Assembly: GCF_900176515.1 (NCBI RefSeq)
Contig: NZ_FWXV01000006.1
Coordinates: forward strand, 310,001 to 374,000
DNA length: 64,000 nucleotides
Source: Kibdelosporangium aridum
GTDB taxonomy: Bacteria > Actinomycetota > Actinomycetes > Mycobacteriales > Pseudonocardiaceae
Direction: 5' to 3'
A model generated the notes under the pieces. The model was not told the origin of the DNA and ran no database searches. It saw only the letters and a list, made by a program, of their open reading frames with translations. The position numbers were made by a program, and so were the translations under genes. This document shows, piece by piece, positions 42,748-52,133 of this stretch. The first letter of the stretch is position 1. Each line of letters opens with the position of its first letter.

Positions 42748-45081
42748 ATGGTCGTAAAGCCGCCGCAGGGCAATCTCCCTGATGACGTGTCGAGTTTCGT
42801 CGGCCGCACCCGGGAGGTCGCCTCGGCGAGGCAGGTGTTGTCGGGGACCCATTTGCTGACCCTGACCGGTCCCGGTGGGGTGGGCAAGACGCGGCTGGCG
42901 CTGCGCATCGCCGCCAAGGTGCGCAACGCGTTCCGGGATGGCGCCTGGCTGGTTGAACTGGCCGCGCTGGAGGATCCGGACCTGCTGGTGCAGGCCATCG
43001 CCACGCCACTGGGAATCAGGGACTGGTCGTCCCGGCCGACCCGGGACGTGCTGCTGGACTACCTGGCGGACAAGCACATCCTGCTGGTGCTGGATAACTG
43101 CGAGCACCTGATTGATGCCTGCGCGAACTTCGTGCGAACCCTGCAGGGCGTAGCCCCTGAAGCGCGGGTATTGGCCACTAGCCGCCGGTCGCTGCGGATC
43201 CAGGGCGAACGGCTCCTGTTCGTGCCGCCGCTGTCGCTACCGGACTCCGCCCGCATACCGCAGCCGGACGAACTCGACCAGTACGAGGCGATCAGCCTGC
43301 TGAGCCAGCGAGCAGCGGCCGTGAGCCCCGGCTTTACCCTCACTCCCGACACCATCCCGCCTGCGGTCCGGCTCTGTCGGCGACTGGACGGGATACCGTT
43401 GGCCATCGAACTTGCCGCCGTGCGGTTGAGGACGCTGTCGATCGAACAACTGCTTGCCGGCCTGGAACGCCGCTTTGATCTGGTCACCGACGCAAGCGGC
43501 ACGACACCGCCTCGCCATCAGACCCTGCGGGCGACCGTTGACTGGAGCTTCGACCTCTGCTCACCCGACGAGCAACAGTTGTGGGCCCGGACATCGGTGT
43601 TCGCCGGGGAATTCGACCTCGACGCGGCAGAGGGCGTCTGCTCCGGTGACGGCATCGCCCGTGAGGAGGTCGTCGATCTCGTTGAGAACCTGGTGGACAA
43701 ATCCATCCTGACCCGGACTGACCCCCCGTACAGCCAATGCGCGCGGTACCACATGCTGGACACAATTCGTCGGTACGGACAGGAAAAGCTCCGGGCCGTC
43801 GGCGAGGAGCGACGGGGGCGGCAGCGGCACCGCGATTGGTACCGGCACTTGGCTGAGCAGGCCGCGGCGGAGTGGTTCGGCCCGAACCAGGTGCAGTGGG
43901 TCGCCCGCCTGCGCGGCGAGCACACCAACCTGCGGGCAGCCATCGAGTTCTGCCTCGCCGAACGGAGTGGAGTCCAGGCCGGGTTGCGGATAGCCGGAGC
44001 GCTGTGGTGCTACTGGATGCCGTGCGGGGTCCTTGCGGAAGGGCGGCAGTGGATCGACCGCCTGCTCCCGCGGGACCCCGAACCGACCTGGGCACGCGGC
44101 ACCGCGCTGTGGGTCTACAGCTGGGCAGCCTCCCATCAGGGCGAACCAGCCGCGAGTCGGGCCAGTGCCGAGCAGAGCCGCAAGCTGGCCGAGCAGTTGG
44201 GGGACAAGCAGATGGCGGCTTACAGCCTCCAGGTGGCCGGGCTGAGCGCGCTGAGCAGCGGCGATCTCGCGGGCACGCGGGCGTTGTGCGCCGAGGCGTG
44301 GCGCCGCCACTGCGCCCTCGGTCATGTTGCCAGCCCAGCGGTCATGGCACTGATGCAACAGGGTTTCGCCGCGTCGCTGCAGGGCGACTTCGACCAGGCC
44401 GTCGATTACGCCGAGGAGTGTGTGCACATCACCAGGGCACACGGCGAGCACTGGACCCGCTCATGGGGGCTCGTCGTGCTCGGCCTCGCCCTGTGGCGCC
44501 GGGGTGACCATCGGCAGGCGATCGCGCCACTGCGGGAAAGCATCGCCATCAAGCGCACCCTCCATGACCTGTTCGGTCTCGGTATGGCGGTGGAATTCCT
44601 CGCCTGGTCGCTGACTTGTACCGGCCACCACGAAGACGCGGCCCAGCTGTTCGGGACCCTCGAGCGCATCTGGCCGTTGGTCGGCGTCCCGCTGATGGGA
44701 ATCCAGCCGCTCGCCGATCACCATCGGGAGAACTTGGCGAAAGCCCGTGCCGCCCTCGGTGGAGAAGCTTTCGGCTCCGCGTTCGGAACGGTCGCGGGGA
44801 TGGATCCATATCAAGCGCTCGACCAGGTACTGCGCGGAGAAGCCACCCGGCGAGACACTCCACCGAAGCGCGAAGACCGGCTATGGTCACCATTGACACG
44901 CAGGGAGTGGGACGTGGCCCTGCTGATCGCCGAAGGTCTGTCGAACAAGGACATCGCCGCCAGATTGGTCATCGCGCAGCGCACTGCCGAGGCACACGCG
45001 GAACGCATCCTGGCCAAGCTCGGCGTGACCTCGCGCGCTCAGGTTGCCGTCTGGGTCATCGAACGACAGGCCGCAGGCTAG
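42748..45081 (+). CDS. AfsR/LuxR-type STAND NTPase regulator (copy 6, intact)
   Basis: 777 residues. Walker A GPGGVGKTR, Walker B ILLVLDNCEH, LCRRLDGIPLAIELAAVRLR, MLDTIRRYGQEKL, TPR-like repeats and a C-terminal LuxR domain (LTRREWDVALLIAEGLSNKD ... AQVAVWVIE). The HTH carries Trp-Asp where the others have Arg-Gln after LTRRE. GAGG before ATG. The 3' end abuts the convergent SnoaL-like gene. Confidence 0.87.
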   Translation: MVVKPPQGNLPDDVSSFVGRTREVASARQVLSGTHLLTLTGPGGVGKTRLALRIAAKVRNAFRDGAWLVELAALEDPDLLVQAIATPLGIRDWSSRPTRDVLLDYLADKHILLVLDNCEHLIDACANFVRTLQGVAPEARVLATSRRSLRIQGERLLFVPPLSLPDSARIPQPDELDQYEAISLLSQRAAAVSPGFTLTPDTIPPAVRLCRRLDGIPLAIELAAVRLRTLSIEQLLAGLERRFDLVTDASGTTPPRHQTLRATVDWSFDLCSPDEQQLWARTSVFAGEFDLDAAEGVCSGDGIAREEVVDLVENLVDKSILTRTDPPYSQCARYHMLDTIRRYGQEKLRAVGEERRGRQRHRDWYRHLAEQAAAEWFGPNQVQWVARLRGEHTNLRAAIEFCLAERSGVQAGLRIAGALWCYWMPCGVLAEGRQWIDRLLPRDPEPTWARGTALWVYSWAASHQGEPAASRASAEQSRKLAEQLGDKQMAAYSLQVAGLSALSSGDLAGTRALCAEAWRRHCALGHVASPAVMALMQQGFAASLQGDFDQAVDYAEECVHITRAHGEHWTRSWGLVVLGLALWRRGDHRQAIAPLRESIAIKRTLHDLFGLGMAVEFLAWSLTCTGHHEDAAQLFGTLERIWPLVGVPLMGIQPLADHHRENLAKARAALGGEAFGSAFGTVAGMDPYQALDQVLRGEATRRDTPPKREDRLWSPLTRREWDVALLIAEGLSNKDIAARLVIAQRTAEAHAERILAKLGVTSRAQVAVWVIERQAAG

Positions 45082-45570
45082 CTACGGCCAGCGCTCAGCG
45101 AGGCCTACGCCAGACATGGCGTCCTCCTCGCCGCGCATCTGCCTGAGCAGGGTCTCGTTGTCGTAATAGATGCGCTCGGCGACGAGTTTGCTCGACTCGT
45201 CTCCCTCTCCGAAGAGATAGAAAGCGGCCACTTCCACCGAAACCGGCAGGCCCTGGGGCGCGACTCCGCAGTACTCGCCGCGGTGCGTCCCAGAGATCGT
45301 CACCTCACGCACGGATGCCCCGAGGGTGTCGTACTCGCCGGTGACGATGACCCGAAAGTCCGGGATGGCCGCTTCGATGATCTGGTAGAAGTCCTGGACA
45401 CCCTGGAATCCGGGGTAACGGGTGCTGAAGGGGACGACGTCGTAGTACGCCCGCTCGTCCTTCAGAAAGGTCTCATATACGCGCGCCCAGTCATGCTCGT
45501 TCTCGCCTCTGATGTGCTCGTCGATCGTCCGGCGTTGGGCGGCGATCCGTTCCTGGTCGGTGATGGCCAT
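45082..45570 (-). CDS. SnoaL-like (NTF2-fold) protein
   Basis: 162 residues, NTF2 fold: TIDEHIRGENEHDWARVYET, FYQIIEAAIPDFRV, YLFGEGDESSKLVAERIYYD. SnoaL-like proteins are ester cyclases or isomerases in polyketide pathways, or stress proteins. No polyketide genes are near. CAGGAGAG before ATG. Confidence 0.78.
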   Translation of the reverse strand: MAITDQERIAAQRRTIDEHIRGENEHDWARVYETFLKDERAYYDVVPFSTRYPGFQGVQDFYQIIEAAIPDFRVIVTGEYDTLGASVREVTISGTHRGEYCGVAPQGLPVSVEVAAFYLFGEGDESSKLVAERIYYDNETLLRQMRGEEDAMSGVGLAERWP

Positions 45571-45754
45571 GATCGCTCTCCTGGTTTACCAACCGTTTCA
45601 GTTTTTCATCGCCGGTCTTTGCCGGGCAACCGGCACCTGCGGCCTGCTTTGGCCATAAACGGACACTGGCGGCCAAGGGGCTTTCTGGCTGGCTATCCCC
45701 CTGCTGGCCACTGAGTTGGTAGAACGTGACGATCGATTCCCACAGGGAGGCAGC

Positions 45755-46351
45755 ATGCGCCCACCGCCAACTTCACGAATCATTGCCGCGCTTGCCATTC
45801 TGGCCGTCGCCGTCCCTTCAGTAGCCGCCTCGGCGGGTACCGCTGAGACCTCCAGCAGCGGTGTCGCCCTCGCCACCGTCCGCAATGTCAACGGCGCAGT
45901 GCTCGGCACCGTCAGTTTCTACATGGTCAACCGGAAGACGTTCGTCAGCGGAAGGCTGACCAGGCTTTCCCCTGGATTCCACGGGTTCCATGTGCACACC
46001 GCGGGTATCTGCGACCCGAAAGCCACCGACCCCAGCGGCAAAGTCGTGCCGTTTCATTCGGCCGGCGGCCACCTCAACCTCGAAGGCGTCGGCCATCCCC
46101 ACCACACGGGCGATCTGCCATCACTCTATGTTTCCGCCGACGGCACAACCACAAGCATCACCGAGAACGACAAACTCACTGCGGCAGCGCTCTTCGACGC
46201 CGACGGCAGCGCGATCATCGTGCACGCACTACCGGACAATTTCGCCAATATTCCCAAGCGCTATTCGGCTACCGGCCCAGACGCCGAGACCCTCGCGACC
46301 GGAGACTCCGGCGGCCGGGTGGCATGTGGCGTGATCGTCCGACCTCATTGA
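45755..46351 (+). CDS. sodC: Secreted Cu/Zn superoxide dismutase
   Basis: 198 residues. The signal peptide (IIAALAILAVAVPSVAASAG) precedes the SOD fold with Cu ligands in GFHGFHVHTAGIC, metal-bridging and Zn residues in GGHLNLEGVGHPHHTGDLP, AIIVHALPDNF for the last Cu His, and the conserved disulfide between CDPK and VACGV. Family members with an Asp Zn ligand have LHLN; only part is seen here, so activity is probable, not sure. GGGAGG before ATG 45755. Confidence 0.85.
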   Translation: MRPPPTSRIIAALAILAVAVPSVAASAGTAETSSSGVALATVRNVNGAVLGTVSFYMVNRKTFVSGRLTRLSPGFHGFHVHTAGICDPKATDPSGKVVPFHSAGGHLNLEGVGHPHHTGDLPSLYVSADGTTTSITENDKLTAAALFDADGSAIIVHALPDNFANIPKRYSATGPDAETLATGDSGGRVACGVIVRPH

Positions 46352-46375
46352 ACCGAAACAGCGCGGTCACCACGA

Positions 46376-46606
46376 TCACGTATCGAGGTCGTCGAACTCG
46401 CCAGCCTTGCAGCCTTTGATCCACGCGGCGATCTCGGCTCGGTTGAAGAACACCACGCCTGCGTCGGGGTGGTTGCTGTTGCGCAGTGCGATCGTGCCAT
46501 CGGCCAGTGAGGCGACCTCAACGCAGTTACCCGCGCCTGCACCGCCACTGCCCGAGAAGCTGCTCTTGCGCCATTCGGCGCGGGCCACGAGGCCCTTGTC
46601 GATCAT
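46376..46606 (-). CDS. DUF397 protein
   Basis: 76 residues: WRKSSFSGSGGAGAGNCVEVA, ALRNSNHPDAGVVFF, AEIAAWIKGCKAGEFDDL, the standard DUF397 pattern. These are usually partners of an XRE/DUF5753 regulator in streptomycetes and relatives. The usual partner is not directly upstream; divergent small genes follow. Confidence 0.88.
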   Translation of the reverse strand: MIDKGLVARAEWRKSSFSGSGGAGAGNCVEVASLADGTIALRNSNHPDAGVVFFNRAEIAAWIKGCKAGEFDDLDT

Positions 46607-46621
46607 CCGCGCTCTCCTTCG

Positions 46622-46870
46622 TTGTGGATCACCGGTAGCCCTTCGCGGCCTCCCCGATCAGGTCCACCGACTCGCTGGGTAGCCGCGTGGGGCCTGGCCT
46701 TCGACGATCACGCCGTGGTCGTCTCGGAGGGACGTGGGATGCGGATAAGCCTGGAAACTCCGGAAAACGCGCTGCGCCTGTTCACGTTCGGCAGCCACAT
46801 CCGGGCTCGTCTCGTGTGGTTCAACCCGGACGCGGCCACGCCCGCCGAGGATGACAACGAGGCTGCCTGA
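46622..46870 (+). CDS. Small hypothetical protein (start uncertain)
   Basis: 82 residues if TTG 46622 is used, but coding character begins near VAAWGLAFDDHAVVV; MRISLETPENALRLFTFGSH is the conserved-looking part. Overlaps the next ORF by about 20 bases. Function unknown. Confidence 0.45.
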   Translation: MWITGSPSRPPRSGPPTRWVAAWGLAFDDHAVVVSEGRGMRISLETPENALRLFTFGSHIRARLVWFNPDAATPAEDDNEAA

Positions 46871-47102
46871 AACGGGCGCGCTGTGGCTGCCGGGCCTGTT
46901 CCGGCCGCTTCTGCACGCCATTCCCGACACCGAGCGCCACACCGACTTCGACGGCCTGATCGTGCTCTGGGCCGCGTGCGGAGCACCCGCTCTCGGATGG
47001 ACCGGAAGCGCCCTGTCGCACCCGCCCTGTCGAGACTGCGAACAGATCATCGGCCCGATGCCGACAACGGGCCTGGCCCACCAAAGACAATGGAAGGAGT
47101 GA
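46851..47102 (+). CDS. Small hypothetical protein with CxxC
   Basis: 83 residues, ATG overlapping the previous 3' end. Contains a single CRDCEQIIGP motif and a Trp/Pro-rich middle. It precedes an XRE regulator by 7 bases, so the three small genes look like one accessory operon. Confidence 0.5.
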   Translation: MTTRLPETGALWLPGLFRPLLHAIPDTERHTDFDGLIVLWAACGAPALGWTGSALSHPPCRDCEQIIGPMPTTGLAHQRQWKE

Positions 47103-47109
47103 CCGGATC

Positions 47110-47373
47110 GTGGCCCGATCACCTCGCCCGCTGGTGAACCGGCGCATGATCGTCGGATACACCCAAGAGGGTCTGGCCGAGGCGTTGGGCGTTGATCGCA
47201 CCACGATCGGCCGCTGGGAACGCGGAGAACAGCTACCCCAACCCTGGCAGCGCCCCGACCTCGCCTGCAAGCTCCACATCACGATGGAAGAGCTGGACGG
47301 GTTCCTCCGGCAGTCTGACCCCGAGCCGCCGACTTCGCCCGTTTGGCCTGGAGCCACCAGTCTTGGAATCTAA
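47110..47373 (+). CDS. XRE-family helix-turn-helix protein
   Basis: 87 residues. HTH at 13-50: MIVGYTQEGLAEALGVDRT, TIGRWERGEQLPQPW. GTG 47110 with GGAGTGACC upstream. Probably DNA-binding alone; short C-terminus. Confidence 0.78.
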   Translation: MARSPRPLVNRRMIVGYTQEGLAEALGVDRTTIGRWERGEQLPQPWQRPDLACKLHITMEELDGFLRQSDPEPPTSPVWPGATSLGI

Positions 47374-47575
47374 CTCTGTGTACAGGATCTGATCATATGG
47401 GTAAACATGGAGAGTCGGCCGGGAAGGAGTAGGGGAGACCACGAATACCCGCCTCGGTGCAGGCACCCGCCAAGTCGATCACCGGCGACGTACACGGACT
47501 GCGATCTTGACTGCCAGTGCCGATGGCGGTACTGGCTGGTGGACCCGTGGCGCGGGTGATGTGAAGGAGTCCCTT

Positions 47576-47701
47576 GTGATGATCGGTCAGCTCGACCGTA
47601 GCGAGGTCGCCGCTCGGCTGGTGACGCCCGCTGCACCGCCGAGGGGCACGCTGAACGCGTTCGGGCCAGGCTTGGCCTGGCTTCCCGAACTGGTCAGCTG
47701 A
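47576..47701 (+). CDS. Possible 41-residue ORF
   Basis: GTG 47576 (or ATG 47579) with AAGGAG eight bases upstream; ends in LNAFGPGLAWLPELVS and overlaps the 3' end of the convergent glycosyltransferase by 8 bases. The rest of the 47374-47693 gap shows no gene. Confidence 0.3.
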   Translation: MMIGQLDRSEVAARLVTPAAPPRGTLNAFGPGLAWLPELVS

Positions 47702-48944
47702 AGGCGTTGCCCGTGGCGATTTTGGGGCGGCCGAAGGGAACTCGATCGCCTGCCTGCGCCGCGCGGTAGACCTCGGCTGTCGCGGCGGCTATGCGGGTCC
47801 AGTCGAAGTCTGTGGACAGCCGTGCCTTCGCTGCTCGGGCTCGGCGGCGGGCGGCAGCCGGGTCGTCGAGGACGGCCCTGATCGAGGCTGTCAGAGCATC
47901 GATGTCACCTGGGGTGAAGGACAGCCCCGTTTCGCCGTCGATCACGACCTCGCCGAGGCCGCCCGCAGTTGACGCGACCAGCGGCGCCCCGGCGGCGGCT
48001 GCCTCCAGCGCGACGATCCCGAACGGTTCGTAACGGCTCGGAAGTACCACCACATCGGCGGCTGCGAGGGCGGCGACGAGCTGGCGGTCGGTGAGGTGGC
48101 CGACGAAGTCCACGGATCGCCGCACCCGCGCTTTGCGAGCGTCCTCGACGAGCTCTGGCCCGTGCCGGCCCTTTCCGGCGACTACAAGGCGGGTGCCGGG
48201 GTGCGAGCGCCGTACCCGTGGCAGCGCGGCGATCAGGTCCTGCACGCCCTTCTCCCACTCCAGGCGGCCGAAGAACAACAACATTGGTCCGCCCTGCGGG
48301 TTGTGCCGCTGGTGCGTGGCACGAATGGTGGCCGCGGATACACGCCAAGACCTTGTCGTGATGCCGTTGTGGATGACGGTGATGTCGGCCGGGTTGAGGT
48401 CGAACAGGTGCGCTGCCTCTGCCCGCATCGCCGCCGAGCACGTCACCAGCGCGTCCGCTCGGTTGGCGAGCCACCATTCCACGGAGTGCACCTGCTGGTT
48501 CAACGGTTGGGACAGCCAGCCGCTGTGCCTGCCCGCCTCGGTGGCATGCAACGTGGCCACCAAGGGCTTGCCGGTGTGGTCGGTGAGAGCGACCGCGGCG
48601 TGGGTAACCAGCCAGTCGTGCGCGTGGATCACATCCGGGCACCAGTCGTCCAGAAGGGAGAGGCCTGCGCGCACCATGGCGTGTCCCATCGCCAGCGTCC
48701 AGGCCACCAGGTCACGCTCGAACATCAGGTGCGGAGGGTCCTCGGCCACCCGGATCACCCGGACCCCCTCGAGAACCTGGTCTGTCGCCGGGTGGGTCGA
48801 TGCGTCCGTGCCAGCCTGGTGACGGCATAACACGACCACCTCGTGCCCCTGCCCGGCGAGGTGGGTGGCCAGGGCATGCACGTGGCGGCCCAGCCCGCCG
48901 ACCACCACCGGTGGGTACTCCCAAGACAACATCAACACGCGCAT
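47694..48944 (-). CDS. GT4 alpha-1,4-glucosyltransferase, Rv3032-like
   Basis: 416 residues, GT-B fold. N-terminal MLSWEYPPVVVGGLGRHVHA (nucleotide-sugar/acceptor loop), C-terminal EPFGIVALEAAAAG with the E-x7-E motif, and FFGRLEWEKGVQDLI. Family members elongate glycogen or methylglucose lipopolysaccharide from (A/U)DP-glucose. With the Rv3031- and Rv3030-like genes at 56362-58607 it makes the full set of that pathway, but it is separated from them here. Confidence 0.82.
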   Translation of the reverse strand: MRVLMLSWEYPPVVVGGLGRHVHALATHLAGQGHEVVVLCRHQAGTDASTHPATDQVLEGVRVIRVAEDPPHLMFERDLVAWTLAMGHAMVRAGLSLLDDWCPDVIHAHDWLVTHAAVALTDHTGKPLVATLHATEAGRHSGWLSQPLNQQVHSVEWWLANRADALVTCSAAMRAEAAHLFDLNPADITVIHNGITTRSWRVSAATIRATHQRHNPQGGPMLLFFGRLEWEKGVQDLIAALPRVRRSHPGTRLVVAGKGRHGPELVEDARKARVRRSVDFVGHLTDRQLVAALAAADVVVLPSRYEPFGIVALEAAAAGAPLVASTAGGLGEVVIDGETGLSFTPGDIDALTASIRAVLDDPAAARRRARAAKARLSTDFDWTRIAAATAEVYRAAQAGDRVPFGRPKIATGNAFS

Positions 48945-49050
48945 GAGGCGTTGATCCTCGCATCCCCTGCCGCGGAGCTACTCGCCGGTACCCCTAACAA
49001 GTGCTTGGGCAAGAATCGCCCACGGGATTCGGCCGAGGGTGCCCCGTCCT
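48945..49050. other. Short gap with a transposon-end-like hairpin
   Basis: Around 49040 the text CCCCGTCCTTCAGGGCGAGG resembles the hairpin at IS605/IS607-type right ends (compare 19902). It lies directly next to the excisionase-like gene. No gene. Confidence 0.35.
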
Positions 49051-49245
49051 TCAGGGCGAGGGTGAATCGGCCGGGCGTTTCCGGATAGCCGGGTCACGCC
49101 GCCACGCACGCAAGGTGTCCGGGTCGTACAGCACCGTCCGGCCGATCTTCACTGGTTGCGGGAAGTCGTCGTAGACGTAGCTGTAGCGGTACAGGGTGTT
49201 CCGGTCGACGCCGAGCAGTTGGGCGGCTTGTGGCGCGGAGATCAA
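49051..49245 (-). CDS. Excisionase/AlpA-like helix-turn-helix protein
   Basis: 64 residues: ISAPQAAQLLGVDRNTLYRY, FPQPVKIGRTVLYDPDTL, a MerR-like winged helix used by excisionases and IS607 TnpA. TTG start; the true start may be a few codons upstream. No integrase adjacent, so a mobile-element leftover or a small regulator. Confidence 0.65.
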   Translation of the reverse strand: MISAPQAAQLLGVDRNTLYRYSYVYDDFPQPVKIGRTVLYDPDTLRAWRRDPAIRKRPADSPSP

Positions 49246-49481
49246 CCCTTCCCGTGCCGGAGGGACGACACCGCACCAGCGGTCGAGCGTACGTGAACCT
49301 CAACTCTTGCTCTGGTGAGAGTTGGAATCCCTCGCCGTCAGGCGGCGGAGGATGGCAAGTACGGCCCATGTGCGACGTTGGCCGATATCCGCCACGGCAT
49401 TTCCCGGTGGGGTCAGTAGGTTTGACCGTAGTTGTGGCGAGTTGCAAGAGGTAGCCGATCCATCTCCTGGAGGGTTTGGAT

Positions 49482-50741
49482 ATGGCTGAGCAGAAGGTTC
49501 CGGCCTTGTATTCCTGTTCATATCTCGAAGAAGGGCAGGAAGAGCTGGCTGGGCCGCAGGTCGTGGCCCTGAGGAAGGTCCATCCCCCGCCAAGTCTGGC
49601 CAAGTTCCACACGTCGGAGATCCTGTTCGGCCCTGGCGCGCTGGCCGAGTTGGGGCATTGTGCGTTACGCCTCGGTGCACGCCGGCCGTTCCTGGTGACC
49701 GATCCGGGACTGATCGAGGCGGGGTGGGCGGACGAGGCCATCGGCTATCTCCGCTTGACCGGGATCCATCCGGTGACCTGGGACGACATCACGCCCAACC
49801 CGAAGGATCACGAGGTCGAGGCAGCCTACGAGTGCTACATGGAGGCTGGCAGTGACGTGATCCTCGCGGTCGGGGGAGGGTCGTGCATCGACGCGGCCAA
49901 AGGAGTGGCGATCTTGTCCGGCAATGGGGGCCGGATTCTTGACTACGGGGGTATCGATCAGGTGCCCAACCCGATCCCGCCCATGGTGATGGCGCCCTCC
50001 ACCGGGGGTACCGGTGCCGACGTGACCCAGGTGTCGGTGATCACCGATACCGCCAACCTGGTGAAGGTCGCGATCCTCAGCCGCACCCTCGTCCCCGAGA
50101 TCTCCGTGACCGACCCGCGGCTGCTCATCACTATGCCGGACGAACTGGCCGCCGCCACCGGTCTGGACGCACTCACCCATGCCATCGAGTCGTTCGTCTC
50201 GCGGGCGCACAACGTGCTGACGGACAATCACGCCCTGCACGCGGTCCGACTGATCGCAGGCGGAGCCCTGCTGCGCTCCATCGAGCAGCCGAAACTGGCA
50301 GGGCCTCGGCTGGCCATGGCGCAGGCCTCGCTGGAAGCCGGGATGGCGTTCAGCAACACGATCCTGGGTGCCACGCACGCGATGAGCCACCAGGTCGGTG
50401 GGCTGCTCGACGCCCCGCACGGGACGCTCAACGGCATCCTGCTGCCGCACGTGATCAGGTTCAACGCCGAAGCCGATCCCGCTCGATTCGTGCCGCTGGC
50501 CGCTGCGGCCGGGCTGCCCACCGAGTCGGTTCCGGCCGAGGAGGTCGCACTGGAGTTCGCCGAGTGGACTCGTCAGCTGGCCGACTCGGTCGGCGTGCCC
50601 AGAGGACTTTCCGCCCTGGGCGTGACCGAACAGCACGTGTCGAGTCTGGCGCGCACCACGCTCAGCGACGCCAATATGACGACGAATCCCCGGGACGCCA
50701 CCGCATCCGACATCGAAGCGTTGTTCTACGCGGCCTTGTGA
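49482..50741 (+). CDS. Iron-containing (type III) alcohol dehydrogenase
   Basis: 419 residues. NAD motif GGGSCIDAAKG, STGGTGADVT, and metal-ligand segments: Asp and His in GLDALTHAIESFVS, and His in GATHAMSHQVGGLLDAPHG. Oxidises or reduces small alcohols and aldehydes. The longer N-terminus (about 45 residues before LAKFHTSEILFGPGAL) is unusual. ATG 49482 has GGAGGG upstream. First of a three-gene set with a sensor kinase and regulator; the MftM-like gene nearby raises the chance that it uses mycofactocin as electron acceptor. Confidence 0.85.
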   Translation: MAEQKVPALYSCSYLEEGQEELAGPQVVALRKVHPPPSLAKFHTSEILFGPGALAELGHCALRLGARRPFLVTDPGLIEAGWADEAIGYLRLTGIHPVTWDDITPNPKDHEVEAAYECYMEAGSDVILAVGGGSCIDAAKGVAILSGNGGRILDYGGIDQVPNPIPPMVMAPSTGGTGADVTQVSVITDTANLVKVAILSRTLVPEISVTDPRLLITMPDELAAATGLDALTHAIESFVSRAHNVLTDNHALHAVRLIAGGALLRSIEQPKLAGPRLAMAQASLEAGMAFSNTILGATHAMSHQVGGLLDAPHGTLNGILLPHVIRFNAEADPARFVPLAAAAGLPTESVPAEEVALEFAEWTRQLADSVGVPRGLSALGVTEQHVSSLARTTLSDANMTTNPRDATASDIEALFYAAL

Positions 50742-50750
50742 GGTCGTCCA

Positions 50751-52133
50751 GTGTCACGACGCGACGACGAGATTGGTGACCCGGTTGATCTGGGGGCGCT
50801 GACCGGGCTGCGCACGGGGAAACGCTCGTTCTACCCGGCCTATGTCCGGTCGAACGAACGGCTGGAACGAGCGGTCGAAGCACTGGACGGGATTTCTCAC
50901 GCGCTCGTGCGCCGGGCCGAGGGCCCGCGAGCACTGGTCGAAGCGGTCGTGCGCGCAGCGGCGGAGCACTTGCAGGCGAGATGGCTGCTGTTCGCCATCG
51001 CCGACGGCACGCTGTGGGCAGCCCGCCCACGGTTCCTGTTGTTGACCGACAACCGGCTGATCGACGACGTCGCGCACCTGCCGGCCGAGGCACGCGAGCA
51101 GTTGGACGTGGCGCGCATGCGGCCGTGGGAGATCGCGACGCAGCCCCAGGTGCCCGGCCTGGTGCGTGCGCCGATGGCCCTGGACGGCGAGCCGGTCGGC
51201 GGAATCGTGGCCCAGCCGTGCCCCGACATCGAGGTGGCCAGCACCGACCTGGCTGTCATGCGTGTGCTCGCCAACCAAGCCGCAGTCGCGCTGTACAACT
51301 CGTATCTGTTCCAGGATGCGACCCACCTGCGTGGCCGCACCGAGCAGTTGTCCGCGGCAGCCGCGAAACAAGCTCGTGACCTCGCGGCCCGCAATGCCGA
51401 GTTGGCAGAGACCCAGCAGCGTCTTTTCGCCGCGATGCAGCGGCAGGCGCTCGACGACGAGCGCCGCCGGATCGCCCGGGAACTGCACGACAGCGTCACC
51501 CAGTACGTCCTGTCCGCCGGTATGACGATCGAAGTGTGCCGAGCGGAGCTGGCCACGATGGGAACGGCGGCCGCCGAGATCGCGGACAAGCTCAGCCCGG
51601 CCAAACGACTCACCCGATGTGCGGTGGAGCGGCTGCGTGGGGCGATCTACGCGCTGCACCATTCGTCGGACGAGCCGCCGGCCCCACTGCCCGTCATGCT
51701 GGCCCGTCTGTCCACTGTGCACCTGCCCAGCGAGCTCACCGTGGACGTGCAGGTGTTGGGCACGCCTACGCCGCTGTCACCCGAGGCCGAGCACTCAATT
51801 GTGCGGATCACCGGTGAAGCTCTTTTCAACGCCGCGTCGCACGGGCACGCCTGTCGGGCCATCGTCCGGCTTGTGTATGAGGCTGACCGGGTCCTGCTCA
51901 CGATCTCCGACGACGGGACGGGCGACCCGGTGCAGCTGAGACGGAGAATGCGGCTGTCGCGGGAGGCCGCCTCGGACGGGCGGCATCGCGGTCTGGCGAA
52001 CATGCTCGCCCGGGCGGACGAGCTCGGCGGCACGATGACCATCCTGCGTGCGCGTGTCGGCGGGATCATGCTGCGCGTGGAGATTCCGCTGCCGGTAGCC
52101 GTAAGAGGGGGCGAGACAGATGGTCATCCCTGA
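50751..52133 (+). CDS. GAF-domain sensor histidine kinase
   Basis: 460 residues. GAF domain about 55-180, coiled coil (QLSAAAAKQARDLAARNAEL), HisKA_3 box RRIARELHDSVTQYVLSAGM with the phospho-His near 245, and HATPase domain (HSIVRITGEALFNAASHG, ISDDGTGDP). No membrane segments, so a cytoplasmic sensor. Starts 9 bases after the dehydrogenase. Its partner is the next gene, whose start overlaps its end by 14 bases. Confidence 0.87.
   Translation: MSRRDDEIGDPVDLGALTGLRTGKRSFYPAYVRSNERLERAVEALDGISHALVRRAEGPRALVEAVVRAAAEHLQARWLLFAIADGTLWAARPRFLLLTDNRLIDDVAHLPAEAREQLDVARMRPWEIATQPQVPGLVRAPMALDGEPVGGIVAQPCPDIEVASTDLAVMRVLANQAAVALYNSYLFQDATHLRGRTEQLSAAAAKQARDLAARNAELAETQQRLFAAMQRQALDDERRRIARELHDSVTQYVLSAGMTIEVCRAELATMGTAAAEIADKLSPAKRLTRCAVERLRGAIYALHHSSDEPPAPLPVMLARLSTVHLPSELTVDVQVLGTPTPLSPEAEHSIVRITGEALFNAASHGHACRAIVRLVYEADRVLLTISDDGTGDPVQLRRRMRLSREAASDGRHRGLANMLARADELGGTMTILRARVGGIMLRVEIPLPVAVRGGETDGHP

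Noticed and set aside
41424..42757. Long plus-strand ORFs opposite regulator copy 5
   Set aside because: They are shadows of the minus-strand NTPase coding sequence; motif-bearing frame is the minus one.
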